From contig DGIS01000008.1 of the NCBI GenBank assembly GCA_002386525.1, forward strand, positions 186,001 to 250,000: DNA of 64,000 bases, given 5' to 3'. The stretch is from Sphingobacterium sp. UBA4616. GTDB taxonomy: Bacteria; Bacteroidota; Bacteroidia; Sphingobacteriales; Sphingobacteriaceae. Below the pieces are notes generated by a model. It ran no database searches and had not been told where the DNA came from. It worked only from the letters and a program-made list of their open reading frames with translations. The position numbers were made by a program, and so were the translations under genes. Of this stretch, positions 16,810 through 24,814 are shown piece after piece. Within the stretch, counting starts at the first letter, position 1; every line of letters starts with the position of its first letter.

Positions 16810-17427
16810 TATGCGCGATGGGTTGGAGGCTTTAGCAAAGCGGTTTTTTAAATGCTGCCTCCTTGAACGGCGCAGGCGTGATTTTTTTACAGGGTAATGT
16901 CTGTTCTTGGTAATATTGTTAAAAATTAAGGCTACTAGCAATAGAATTGTGCAGCCTGATAGAACCGGGCTTAATACATACCAGTATCCCATAGATGCAA
17001 TTTTCGTTCCGCTGCTGACTGCAATCAGCGCTGTTGCTCCACCCGGAGGATGCAAGGTACGGGTATACTGCATACACACAATTGACAACGCAACAGCAGA
17101 AGGGGCTGTAAGCCAAATAATATCAGGAAGGAGCTGCGCCACTGTGACGCCAGCGATGGCAGAGACAACATGCCCACCGATTAGGTTGCGAGGCTGTGCT
17201 AGTGGGCTTTGTATCGCTCCGTAAACCAAAACTGAAGAAGCTCCAAAAGAGCCTATCAAAAAGACATTTTCTATTGAGGGTAAGTGAAGTGATTGGATAT
17301 AAGCGATAATGAATATCCCGACAAAGGCACCAATGAAGGACCAAAAATGTTCCCAAGGATCGACTAATGTCTCCCTATAGACCACGTATCGGTATATCCG
17401 TAATTTTCTTTGAAGATGCTGTTTCAT
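16807..17427 (-). CDS. HPP-family integral membrane protein
   Basis: This 206-residue protein has four transmembrane helices and the family signature HPPGGATAL near residues 126-134. Another conserved segment is 'GSFGASSVLVYGAIQSPLAQPRNLIGGHVVSAIAGV'. HPP proteins are short four-helix inner-membrane proteins; some plant and cyanobacterial members have been linked to nitrite transport. The C terminus is a long basic tail (PVKKSRLRRSRRQHLKNRFA) that would lie in the cytoplasm. The gene stands alone. The substrate is unknown. Confidence 0.92.
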   Translation of the reverse strand: MKQHLQRKLRIYRYVVYRETLVDPWEHFWSFIGAFVGIFIIAYIQSLHLPSIENVFLIGSFGASSVLVYGAIQSPLAQPRNLIGGHVVSAIAGVTVAQLLPDIIWLTAPSAVALSIVCMQYTRTLHPPGGATALIAVSSGTKIASMGYWYVLSPVLSGCTILLLVALIFNNITKNRHYPVKKSRLRRSRRQHLKNRFAKASNPSRI

Positions 17428-17629
17428 TTTATGTGCAAATATAGATAGAACTAGCGTTCAAATTTTGTGCATTCTATCTCGATTTTTGAAGATTTTATAC
17501 CATGCAATAGCGATTAACTAAGCTTTGCAGGTATACGCTATTTGTCCTCCAAAGCTGTCCACGTGCTTTTTTTGAAGCAGTTGGCGGAATGTGGGTACCA
17601 ATAGGTTATACGTTTAACAAGAGCTCTAT

Positions 17630-18205
17630 TTAAGTAAGCTGCATATACATATGATAATATGCGCTACCTGCAACGTACGTTTTCTTCCCAATGTGAAAAC
17701 CAATCCTTTCATAGAGCTTTCGCGCATTTGGATTCGCGAGGTCAACAAGTAAGCCAACCTGATTAAAGTGATTTTCTTTAGCATGTGTAATGGCATGGTG
17801 TAAAAGTTTGGTTCCGATACCTTTACCTCTTGCAGTGGGGGCAACAGCGATGGAATCGATATAAAATTCGCCACCGGCCGTTTCAGTTTCTGGAATCAAA
17901 TTATTTGCGTAGTGCTCCGTTATAAGATCCAGGATAGGCTGTCTTAATTCAATAAACCGGTCACCATCGTAACCTGTCAATGAACCTATAATCCGGTCAT
18001 CGACGTCAACGACCACAAAAGTGTTTTCATAGCTGTAGAGATTTCCTTTTTGTTGGAAAAGCTGCGTTAAAAAATGTACGGCTGCATGTTGATCTTCTTG
18101 TCGGATCAAGCGGAATATCATCTCTTCCATTGCCTGAAGCATAATTTCAGGAACACGGTGCGAATCGCTTGCTGTGGCTTGTCTAATTTTATAGTGGGTA
18201 TCCAT
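17630..18205 (-). CDS. GNAT N-acetyltransferase
   Basis: This 191-residue single-domain GNAT has the opening 'YKIRQATASDSHRVPEIM' and the acetyl-CoA-binding motif A 'FYIDSIAVAPTARGKGIGTKLLHHAI', in which the R-G-K-G-I-G loop binds the pyrophosphate. The C-terminal motif B is 'NPNARKLYERIGFHIGKKTYV'. The length is slightly above the minimum because of a helical insert around residues 25-50 (RLIRQEDQHAAVHFLTQLF). It is cytosolic. The acceptor substrate cannot be predicted. The gene is divergent from the DUF2931-like membrane protein across a 200-base gap. Confidence 0.92.
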   Translation of the reverse strand: MDTHYKIRQATASDSHRVPEIMLQAMEEMIFRLIRQEDQHAAVHFLTQLFQQKGNLYSYENTFVVVDVDDRIIGSLTGYDGDRFIELRQPILDLITEHYANNLIPETETAGGEFYIDSIAVAPTARGKGIGTKLLHHAITHAKENHFNQVGLLVDLANPNARKLYERIGFHIGKKTYVAGSAYYHMYMQLT

Positions 18206-18405
18206 GATGGTAACAATAAAAACGAAGTTAGTAAACTTGATCGACTTTACTTAGACGATTTGATTTCCCTGCTTTGGGTCGAATATTTGATCAGGACAGT
18301 TGAATATCAATCTGCTTATATTCCTAAAATATTTCTTACTATTTTTAAAACGTGTTGTTGTATCTTAATAGAGGACGACAGCTTTTTGGATTAAAACAAA
18401 ATATA

Positions 18406-19935
18406 ATGATTGTAAGAGTTACAGTTTCTGCTTTTTTGGTTGCTATTTTTAGTCTCATCGCGACCCTACTTGTACATGAAGCAGATTTAAATATGATTTA
18501 TGCGGCTTTCTGCTGTTCGCCGTATTTTATTATTCTCGCGTTGGTTTATTTTCATTTCGATGTTTTTAGGAAGAAATTTAGTAGGGTAGTGAAGCAAAAA
18601 ATCGTTTTTGAATTTGGTTACGGATTTCTATTTTATTGCTTTTTTTCTTTCTTGCTTCCAGTATTACTTTATTTATTTACGTTAGATAATGCGTACGAAC
18701 ATCGTTATTATGCGGATTTAGTTGGGGTAATTAAGGAAATGCTGCCTTGGATGTTAACAATCAGTGCATTCCTCTCCTTATCGAGCGGCGTGATGATAAT
18801 CTGGGCAGTAACATCCTGGAAATATGTGCTGTTCACGCTATTCGGACTTCTGGTTTCACTCCCGGTTATATTTGCATTATCAACGACTATAAGCGCATTT
18901 AATGAACGACGGGAGGCACGTCTCAGGCAGGAAGATCATGTTAAGAACGGACGCTATACATGGTCCTGCTCGATGAGTAACCCAACAGCTTATCCGGTTC
19001 AGTTATATAATGGACGTTTTATCTTTCCAAAAGATGAGGATTACAAATTTACGTTTAGTGAGGGCAATATTGTGAACTATCATGGCGTGTGGGGACAAGC
19101 AGGAGGTGGTTCGTATGAACAAATGATGTCAATACCTAAAGCATTGGATGTGACTTGGTATTCATTCGTTGAAGATGCTTTTTATCGGATGGAGGGTGCG
19201 ATTGATTACAATAAATTACGGACACTTTTCAGCACGTCATTTCAAGAAAAAGGAGCGAACAAAACTGTGGACGAACATTATAATAAGATTATTTTGGGTT
19301 TTGCTCCGGGGGGCGTACTGGTGATATGGGTCACGGGCACAGGACGTCGTCAAATTGAAATCGGCCGATATCAAGCTAAGAAAGTAGTGATCAAAGCTAC
19401 GGATCAATACAAAGGAAATGGGGCGTATGGAAATATCTTTAATAAGGAATGGCGAGAAACGGTATTGTCCGACACTTCAATTATTCCTTCGGAGATTCAG
19501 CAAGCAATTGCAAATAAACCTATTCCGTATGGTTATTGGGATAAATTGCGTATGCGCTATCAGTTGCAGCCAAAATTTATTTTTTCTTCCGACATTAAAG
19601 CTTTCGATGCAGATTTTGAGTTTTTTAATGCAGAGCGTTTTGTCTTTGATGAGAGCGGCCGGTATATGGAAATGGAGGCTCGAGGCCTTCCGAAAGATAT
19701 TTACATCAAATGGTATGATCAGCATAATAACCGCTGCGCCGCCCGGTTTATTTTTGATGAAGATGAAACTTTTAAAAACTTTGCTTCATTTTTCAGTGAT
19801 AAAAGGGGGGATAGCGCCGAACTGGCGATCAGTGTCGATACAAAGACTAAAATAGCAACAGCGACATTGAGTAATCATAGCGCGAAAAAGATGCTTTTAA
19901 AAACCGAGGTAATCGAGTATGGAGCCCATTTTTAG
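18406..19935 (+). CDS. Five-helix membrane protein with DUF2931-like C-terminal region
   Basis: From the ATG at 18406 this is a 509-residue protein; the longer reading from 18352 adds a polar leader before helix 1. About 170 residues of membrane region hold five hydrophobic helices (VTVSAFLVAIFSLIATLLV, 'YAAFCCSPYFIILALVYFHF' and three more). A soluble part of about 330 residues begins near residue 182 with 'YTWSCSMSNPTAYPVQLYNGRFIFP', then 'ALDVTWYSFVEDAFYRMEGAIDYNKL' and 'GFAPGGVLVIWVTGTGRRQIEIG'. This resembles DUF2931, usually found as a free lipoprotein, so the fusion to a membrane domain is unusual. The very C-terminal 110 residues may be a second such beta domain. The function is unknown. 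Confidence 0.75.
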   Translation: MIVRVTVSAFLVAIFSLIATLLVHEADLNMIYAAFCCSPYFIILALVYFHFDVFRKKFSRVVKQKIVFEFGYGFLFYCFFSFLLPVLLYLFTLDNAYEHRYYADLVGVIKEMLPWMLTISAFLSLSSGVMIIWAVTSWKYVLFTLFGLLVSLPVIFALSTTISAFNERREARLRQEDHVKNGRYTWSCSMSNPTAYPVQLYNGRFIFPKDEDYKFTFSEGNIVNYHGVWGQAGGGSYEQMMSIPKALDVTWYSFVEDAFYRMEGAIDYNKLRTLFSTSFQEKGANKTVDEHYNKIILGFAPGGVLVIWVTGTGRRQIEIGRYQAKKVVIKATDQYKGNGAYGNIFNKEWRETVLSDTSIIPSEIQQAIANKPIPYGYWDKLRMRYQLQPKFIFSSDIKAFDADFEFFNAERFVFDESGRYMEMEARGLPKDIYIKWYDQHNNRCAARFIFDEDETFKNFASFFSDKRGDSAELAISVDTKTKIATATLSNHSAKKMLLKTEVIEYGAHF

Positions 19936-20155
19936 CACGTTAAGCTACCTCAGCAGTATCTTTACGGCATCCCATAAATCTCAACAGATTAGGTTTTCGC
20001 CTAAGTACTTTGTACAATGTGTGCTGGAGTTAAGGAATGTTAAAACTGATATACAATCTTTTTATTTCGCTATATTCATGACAGCGTTTACATGTTATCG
20101 ATAACGATAACGCCAATTTAAATCTCTTTTCCAATCCTTATTGAGTCATAAGCAA

Positions 20156-20485
20156 ATGGTACGATTGAGTTTAAAATTTTTTAGATTCATAATTCTTTTT
20201 AATCTATGGGTGACCGTCTGTATTCTTTGGCAGTCGCAACGTTTTATGTTGAGATCCATTGATACAGCGTCGTTCTTCATGTTCATATTCTGGTTGAAGG
20301 TTTTCGGTACTATTCTATCTGTTGCCGTCGAATATCTCTTTCACCTTTCTAAAAAGAAAATATTTCTTAAAAACCTCCACCTTTCGCCGAGTCGGATGCT
20401 AATAAGGCTTACTGGAATAGATTTATTGTTATTTATAATACTATGTCTGATATTGAAATGCTTTATGATCGCAATTTATACCTAG
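20156..20485 (+). CDS. Small three-helix membrane protein, possible ABC partner
   Basis: From ATG 20156 this is a 109-residue protein with three hydrophobic helices (about 9-29, 42-68 and 87-108), joined by a basic loop 'HLSKKKIFLKNLHLSPSRMLIRL'. Its last 43 bases overlap the start of the ABC ATPase gene in another frame, which suggests translational coupling. It is far smaller than a normal ABC permease. It may act as an oligomeric membrane partner of the ATPase; that is inference from overlap and membrane character. No family is recognised. Confidence 0.7.
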   Translation: MVRLSLKFFRFIILFNLWVTVCILWQSQRFMLRSIDTASFFMFIFWLKVFGTILSVAVEYLFHLSKKKIFLKNLHLSPSRMLIRLTGIDLLLFIILCLILKCFMIAIYT

Positions 20486-21120
20486 ATAGTCTATCGTTTA
20501 GCCGTGGTGGAAGAAAGATCATTTCAAATCTTTTTTTGACTTTTGGGCCGAACGAGGTGATTGGAATATTGGGAAAAAATGGAAGCGGAAAGTCTACGCT
20601 AATGAATATCATATTTGGAGAGACCAAACCTGATTTTGCATTTATGCGTTGCCAAGGTGTAAAATTTGAAAAGGGATACCGAACGAAGGAGATTGTATAT
20701 CTGTCCCAAGAAGGCTTTTTACCTCGAGAATTGCGGCTTTCTGAAGCAATTCGTTTTTTTGAAATAGATGATTCTCATTTACTGGAACTTTCATTTATTC
20801 ATGAAAATTTAAATAGGCATCTGGGTAACCTCTCGTTAGGAATGATCCGCTTTATTGAAACCTTAATACTATTGCATACCAAACATTCTTTTGTTTTACT
20901 TGATGAACCCTTTGTCGGACTTAGTCCTATTTTTATTGAGGTGATTAGCGCGCACATTGAACGTGTCAGACATCGCAAAGGAATATTGATAGCTGATCAC
21001 TATTTTAGGCAAGTTATGGATGTAAGCGATCGCTTATATCTTCTAAAGGATTCCCATTTGATCCATGTCTCGAATCAGGAGGATCTCGTATTTGAAGGGT
21101 ATATAAAACAAATAGATTAA
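20443..21120 (+). CDS. ABC transporter ATP-binding protein with degenerate signature
   Basis: This 225-residue ATPase has Walker A GKNGSGKST (residues 44-52), the Q-loop in YLSQEGFLP (Gln89), Walker B FVLLDEPFVGLSP (150-162) and the switch His186 in LIADHYFRQVMDVSDRLYLL. The signature is LSLGM (residues 130-134) instead of LSGGQ. This keeps Ser and the second Gly but loses the first Gly and the Gln. The fold and the D-loop/H-loop context resemble LptB/branched-chain-type ATPases. The only nearby membrane protein is the 109-residue protein whose gene overlaps its start by 43 bases. ATP binding looks intact. Confidence 0.9.
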   Translation: MSDIEMLYDRNLYLDSLSFSRGGRKIISNLFLTFGPNEVIGILGKNGSGKSTLMNIIFGETKPDFAFMRCQGVKFEKGYRTKEIVYLSQEGFLPRELRLSEAIRFFEIDDSHLLELSFIHENLNRHLGNLSLGMIRFIETLILLHTKHSFVLLDEPFVGLSPIFIEVISAHIERVRHRKGILIADHYFRQVMDVSDRLYLLKDSHLIHVSNQEDLVFEGYIKQID

Positions 21121-21150
21121 TCAGGTAAGTTGTACTTGATTAATCTATTT
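21110..21150. terminator. Inverted repeat between convergent ABC and YceI genes
   Basis: A perfect 14-base stem, AAATAGATTAATCA (21110-21123) against TGATTAATCTATTT (21137-21150), has a 13-base loop. The left arm contains the ABC gene stop codon. Read on the reverse strand it is followed by TGTTTTAT, so it probably ends yceI transcription inside the ABC gene. The stem is AT-rich. Confidence 0.5.
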
Positions 21151-21181
21151 GATGCCATGAATGACTTATTGCTATAAAAAA

Positions 21182-21865
21182 TTATTTAGCATTTTTTGCG
21201 GTAACATTAAGCTCGATGTCAACGTTTTGTGCAATCATCCAATCTTGTGGGTTACCTTCTGTACCGTAAGTAAGTCCCCAATCTTGTCTTTGGATCGTAA
21301 ATTTAGAGTAGAATGTTACCTCGTCACCATTGAAGGTAATTTTTGCAGGGAACGTTACATTTACCGTTTTATCTTTGATCGTCAAATTACCACTAACTGT
21401 ATTTGTTGCGTCAGCAACAACACTTTTTCCTTGTGCCGCATCGAATGGACCGACTTTGGTGATTTCAAATTTCGCAGTTGGATATTTGGCTACGTCAAAG
21501 AAATCAGCACTTTTTAAATGCGCATCCAAATCTGATGATTTTTTACCACCTGAAGTTGTAGGATCCACCGAAGCAGAATCGGTAAGAATAGAATTCACAT
21601 CGATGGTGAAAGTACCACCGGTTACAGCATTATTTTCGACGGATAGCGTACCCTCGCTTTTCAGAACACCATATCTTGGATTTAAACCACCTTTGTGGTA
21701 TCCAGTCCATTTCAATGAACTTTTATCTGCTTCAACAGTGTAAGTTTGTCCTTTTTGTTCAGTTACTTCCTGTGCAGTTGTTGTTGTTGCTTTATCACCA
21801 TTTGTGTTTTGACAAGAAGCCAACAAGAGGATAAGGGCTAAACCCGAAATTAATTGCTTTTTCAT
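21182..21865 (-). CDS. YceI-family lipoprotein
   Basis: This 227-residue protein has a lipobox leader (MKKQLISGLALILLLASC, Cys18) and a polar linker rich in Thr. A YceI lipocalin-like barrel follows: 'YTVEADKSSLKWTGYHKGGLNPRYGVLKSEG', 'GTFTIDVNSILTDSASVD', 'DLDAHLKSADFFDVAKYPTAKFEITKV' and a C-terminal 'QRQDWGLTYGTEG'. YceI proteins bind long isoprenoid or amphiphilic ligands such as quinone-like molecules, and this one would be anchored to a membrane facing the periplasm. It is divergent from an HxlR regulator, and the gap holds a perfect palindrome (21990-22009) and -7 elements in both directions. Confidence 0.94.
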   Translation of the reverse strand: MKKQLISGLALILLLASCQNTNGDKATTTTAQEVTEQKGQTYTVEADKSSLKWTGYHKGGLNPRYGVLKSEGTLSVENNAVTGGTFTIDVNSILTDSASVDPTTSGGKKSSDLDAHLKSADFFDVAKYPTAKFEITKVGPFDAAQGKSVVADATNTVSGNLTIKDKTVNVTFPAKITFNGDEVTFYSKFTIQRQDWGLTYGTEGNPQDWMIAQNVDIELNVTAKNAK

Positions 21866-21955
21866 TTTTTTATCGTTTTATTGTTATATGTTATATACGA
21901 TTTAAACTTTGACAGCATCAACGCTGCCAATCTGAGCTTTTGATGCTGCTGGTAC

Positions 21956-21963
21956 AAAGGTAG
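21956..21963 (-). promoter_or_regulatory. Predicted -7 element for yceI
   Basis: The reverse strand reads TACCTTTG, an exact TAnnTTTG match, about 90 bases before the YceI ATG at 21865. The palindrome at 21990-22009 begins about 26 bases upstream of it, next to where the -33 region would lie. Confidence 0.6.
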
Positions 21964-21989
21964 AATATAGATAGTTTATTTTTGGTATT

Positions 21990-22009
21990 AGTTTCCTTAA
22001 GGAAACTAC
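21990..22009. promoter_or_regulatory. Perfect 20-base palindrome, candidate HxlR operator
   Basis: TAGTTTCCTTAAGGAAACTA is a perfect 20-base palindrome in the gap between the divergent yceI and HxlR genes. A further half-site TTTCC follows at 22011-22015. HxlR-family dimers bind such inverted repeats beside their own gene. The position just upstream of the yceI -33 region fits activation or redox-controlled derepression. The assignment to this regulator is inference. Confidence 0.65.
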
Positions 22010-22047
22010 TTTCCAAAAAGATAGTGCCTTATCACTTTATAAATCTG

Positions 22048-22055
22048 TATTTTTG
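22048..22055 (+). promoter_or_regulatory. Predicted -7 element for the HxlR regulator gene
   Basis: TATTTTTG matches TAnnTTTG exactly and precedes the HxlR reading frame. With the reverse-strand element at 21956-21963 it flanks the palindrome, giving a divergent control region. Confidence 0.5.
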
Positions 22056-22170
22056 TTGGAAATTTAGGTCAACGAAACGGAGACGCTCTAGTCAACTGAT
22101 CTAAGAATGATCGTCTATGGAATTAAAAATACCACTGGCGGCCGGCAATAGAAGAATAAAAAATAGCGAA

Positions 22171-22554
22171 ATGAAAAAGGAAGCAACTTTAACGTCGTCG
22201 GGTGTATGTAAAACGCGCATGTTAGCCATCAATGATAGCATGGAAATTTTGGCAGGAAAATGGAAATTCCATATCATCGGTACCTTATTGTTAGTGGAGA
22301 AATTACGTTTTATGGAACTATTGCGCGAAGTTGATGGGATTGGAGCCAAAATGTTATCTAAGGAACTTCAGGATCTGGAAATGAATCAATTGATCAGAAG
22401 AACGGTGCTTAACACTAAGCCTTTGACTGTTGAATACGAATTGACTGAATGTGGTAAAACTTTGGGACCCATCATCGACGAAATTGCCAAATGGGGGATT
22501 ACCTACCGCAGCAAGCTGCACACAAAACAGGAGGATGTTGTGTCTGAAATTTAG
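22171..22554 (+). CDS. HxlR-family winged-helix regulator
   Basis: From ATG 22171 this is a 127-residue protein (an upstream ATG at 22117 would add 18 residues). The HxlR pattern is clear: a Cys near the N terminus (SGVCKTRML), 'AINDSMEILAGKWKFHIIGTLL', 'RFMELLREVDGIGAKMLSKELQDLEMNQLIRRTV', and the wing 'PLTVEYELTECGKTLGPIIDEIAKWG'. The N-terminal Cys is the residue that senses oxidants or quinones in relatives such as YodB. It is divergent from the YceI lipoprotein and most likely controls it through the intervening palindrome. Confidence 0.93.
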   Translation: MKKEATLTSSGVCKTRMLAINDSMEILAGKWKFHIIGTLLLVEKLRFMELLREVDGIGAKMLSKELQDLEMNQLIRRTVLNTKPLTVEYELTECGKTLGPIIDEIAKWGITYRSKLHTKQEDVVSEI

Positions 22555-22627
22555 TGCTTGAAATCAAAACCGCGATAGAAATGTGCTTTTTTAAAGAAAA
22601 CTGCTGCCGGATAGCGCATACTAAAGT

Positions 22628-23017
22628 CTACAGGCATGTTCTAAGCGGGGAAGGGTTTTCAAGCAGTTCAGCTATGCGATTTTCTAGGTCTTCTAGATCG
22701 AAAGGCTTGGCAAGGTAGCTATCGGCTCCAGCCCGCTTTGCAAGCGTTTCAATATCGGTATTTGCAGATAGATAAATCACCGGGATATCTCGATATAAAG
22801 GATGATTTTTGAGTAGCCGGGTGGCTTCAACACCGCCTATTTTTGGAATCCAATTGTCCATCAGAATTAAATCTGGACGTACTTCCTCCACTTTTTCAAT
22901 GATGTCATGAGAGGTTTGTGAAACGGCTATATTATAACCATTTGTTTCAAGAATTATTGTACATATCTCAAGGACATGCTTATCATCGTCCAACATCAGT
23001 ATAGTTTTGCTTCCCAT
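22628..23017 (-). CDS. Single-domain response regulator (receiver only)
   Basis: This 129-residue receiver has the acidic cluster in LMLDDDKHVLEI, phosphoacceptor Asp54 in LILMDNWIPKIGG, the switch Ser in VIYLSANTD and Lys in YLAKPFDLEDLENRI. There is no output domain. Such CheY/Spo0F-like proteins relay phosphate or act by protein contact. No kinase gene lies next to it, so the partner is unknown. It is convergent with the HxlR gene. Confidence 0.94.
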   Translation of the reverse strand: MGSKTILMLDDDKHVLEICTIILETNGYNIAVSQTSHDIIEKVEEVRPDLILMDNWIPKIGGVEATRLLKNHPLYRDIPVIYLSANTDIETLAKRAGADSYLAKPFDLEDLENRIAELLENPSPLRTCL

Positions 23018-23191
23018 GGTATCGCTTAAAAAAGTGGTGCTAAATTAAATAAAAAGCGTTAGGGAAAGCATAGGGTAAAATACCGATTCGAATAAGTAGA
23101 AATCCGCTTTTTTTGGCATAAGTTGACGGTAAAGTTACGCATGAGTTTAAACTGCCAAATCGTGCAGTTTACAGGCCGTCTTGCCCGTCAT

Positions 23192-24730
23192 TTATAAAGG
23201 AAGATTTTTTTTTCTTTTTTCTGATGCTATTTCATTTGATACGCGTTTATTGATATTAATTTTAGCGTTAATAAAAGAGAAGACCGTTGTTCCATGTTCA
23301 CGCGCATAGCTGTTTGTGACGGAGTCTGCTACCATGGATTTTTTAAAGAAAGGGCCCGTTGTTTCCAACTCTATCCCGCGCTCCCAATAGTTCTTGACAC
23401 GGATCAAATTGGTGTATTTTTTACTCAGATCAAACCAATTGATATAATCTGCATTGAACGAAACAGCTTTAATTCCCAGTTTCGAGTAGTAATTTATAGC
23501 ACCAGCCTGCCCATAATTGTCGCAAAGAACAAGTGTATTTTCTGGATCAGGCATCTGGCGATAAATACTGTCTACTTTGTGGGCAAGTTCCTTCCAACCT
23601 AACATATCGGCAAAGTCTTGCGGAAGAGCGTGTTCTTTGCCATCTTCCCAGGTTAACATGCCGTAGTTCCTATACTTCTCGGGATGGTCAACAATGTAAG
23701 CTGGATTCCGATTGGGAAATGCTATGTTATAGACGGGGAGAAATAAAACGACCGTTAGAGCGATCAAGACTGGCTTTAGAATTTTACCTGTTTTGTTTTC
23801 CAAAAGTGATGAAATATAAACTGCACCAAAAGCAAAATAGACTGGATAAATGCCTATCGCATAATAATCCTTCGCTCTGAGAAATAAGAAAATACCAATG
23901 GTAACAAAAAACGACCAGAAGAACAGGCGATAAGGTTTAAATATTGGATATTTTACAAGAGCATATAAAGCGAAAATTAAAACGGGAAAAGTACCGAAGA
24001 AAAACAGAAATTGAGAACGTAAAAAGCTCCAGCGATTCACATTGACAAGCTGCGTGGCCTGAAGCTCTTTAAAATGAGCGAATACCGGGAAATTATTTTG
24101 ATATTGCCATATTAAATTCGGTAAGATAATCACTATAGCGAGGAGTAGGCTACCATATAATTTTCGTTCCATAAAAACTTTCCGTTCGGGTACGAGCGCA
24201 AGAGCAGGAATTAAGCCTAAGATCAGAAATACGATGTTATATTTATTCAAAAAACCGAAGGCGAATACGATGGCAATATAAAACAGCCATTTAGGTTGCC
24301 GGTTGTTCAAGTACTGTATGATGAGGTAGTATATGGCGGTCCAGCACAAAACATCCAAAGAATTTGGCTGGTACAAACCATTCAGGCGGAAGAGTACGGA
24401 AAACATGATGCAGCAGCTGCCAAATAGGAGCGCAAAGAGATTTCCTTTCAGTGCCGCTATTGTTTTCCAAACAACTAGCACTGTTAAGGCTCCGTACAAT
24501 GCTGGAAAGAATTTGATCAAGAATTCTGAATTCCCGGCTATTTTAATGAGGTATGAGGTCCAGGAGGTCAGTGGGGGTACAGAGAGGTAACCCCAGGCTA
24601 AATGGTTTGCCTGATCAAGATGTAAAAATTCGTCACGCTGTAATTCGTATACCGGACTAATCAAGTGATATTGAATGACGAATTTTAAAAGGATAAGGCT
24701 AATTAGGATAATTCGATGTTTTAGTGCCAT
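23192..24730 (-). CDS. GT39/ArnT-like membrane glycosyltransferase
   Basis: This 512-residue integral membrane protein has about 11-12 hydrophobic helices and a soluble C-terminal region of about 140 residues. The first periplasmic loop carries 'YELQRDEFLHLDQANHLAWGYLSVPPL', with the Asp-Glu pair typical of PMT/ArnT GT-C enzymes, which use polyprenyl-phosphate sugars. The C-terminal part has 'LVLCDNYGQAGAINYYSKLGI', common in this subfamily in Bacteroidota. It would transfer a sugar to a lipid or protein at the periplasmic face of the inner membrane. The acceptor is unknown. It is a single gene, separated from the receiver gene by about 170 bases. Confidence 0.88.
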   Translation of the reverse strand: MALKHRIILISLILLKFVIQYHLISPVYELQRDEFLHLDQANHLAWGYLSVPPLTSWTSYLIKIAGNSEFLIKFFPALYGALTVLVVWKTIAALKGNLFALLFGSCCIMFSVLFRLNGLYQPNSLDVLCWTAIYYLIIQYLNNRQPKWLFYIAIVFAFGFLNKYNIVFLILGLIPALALVPERKVFMERKLYGSLLLAIVIILPNLIWQYQNNFPVFAHFKELQATQLVNVNRWSFLRSQFLFFFGTFPVLIFALYALVKYPIFKPYRLFFWSFFVTIGIFLFLRAKDYYAIGIYPVYFAFGAVYISSLLENKTGKILKPVLIALTVVLFLPVYNIAFPNRNPAYIVDHPEKYRNYGMLTWEDGKEHALPQDFADMLGWKELAHKVDSIYRQMPDPENTLVLCDNYGQAGAINYYSKLGIKAVSFNADYINWFDLSKKYTNLIRVKNYWERGIELETTGPFFKKSMVADSVTNSYAREHGTTVFSFINAKININKRVSNEIASEKRKKNLPL

Positions 24731-24814
24731 CTAAAATTTGATTATGGTTATCTTTTGCTAAATTACGATTAAATGCTATTCACATCGAGGTGTTTCATTG
24801 TTAACTGATAGCAT

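Noticed and set aside
19919..20104. Forward 61-codon frame after the DUF2931-like gene
   Set aside because: It overlaps the end of that gene, has no recognisable features, and the region looks regulatory (palindrome at 20094).
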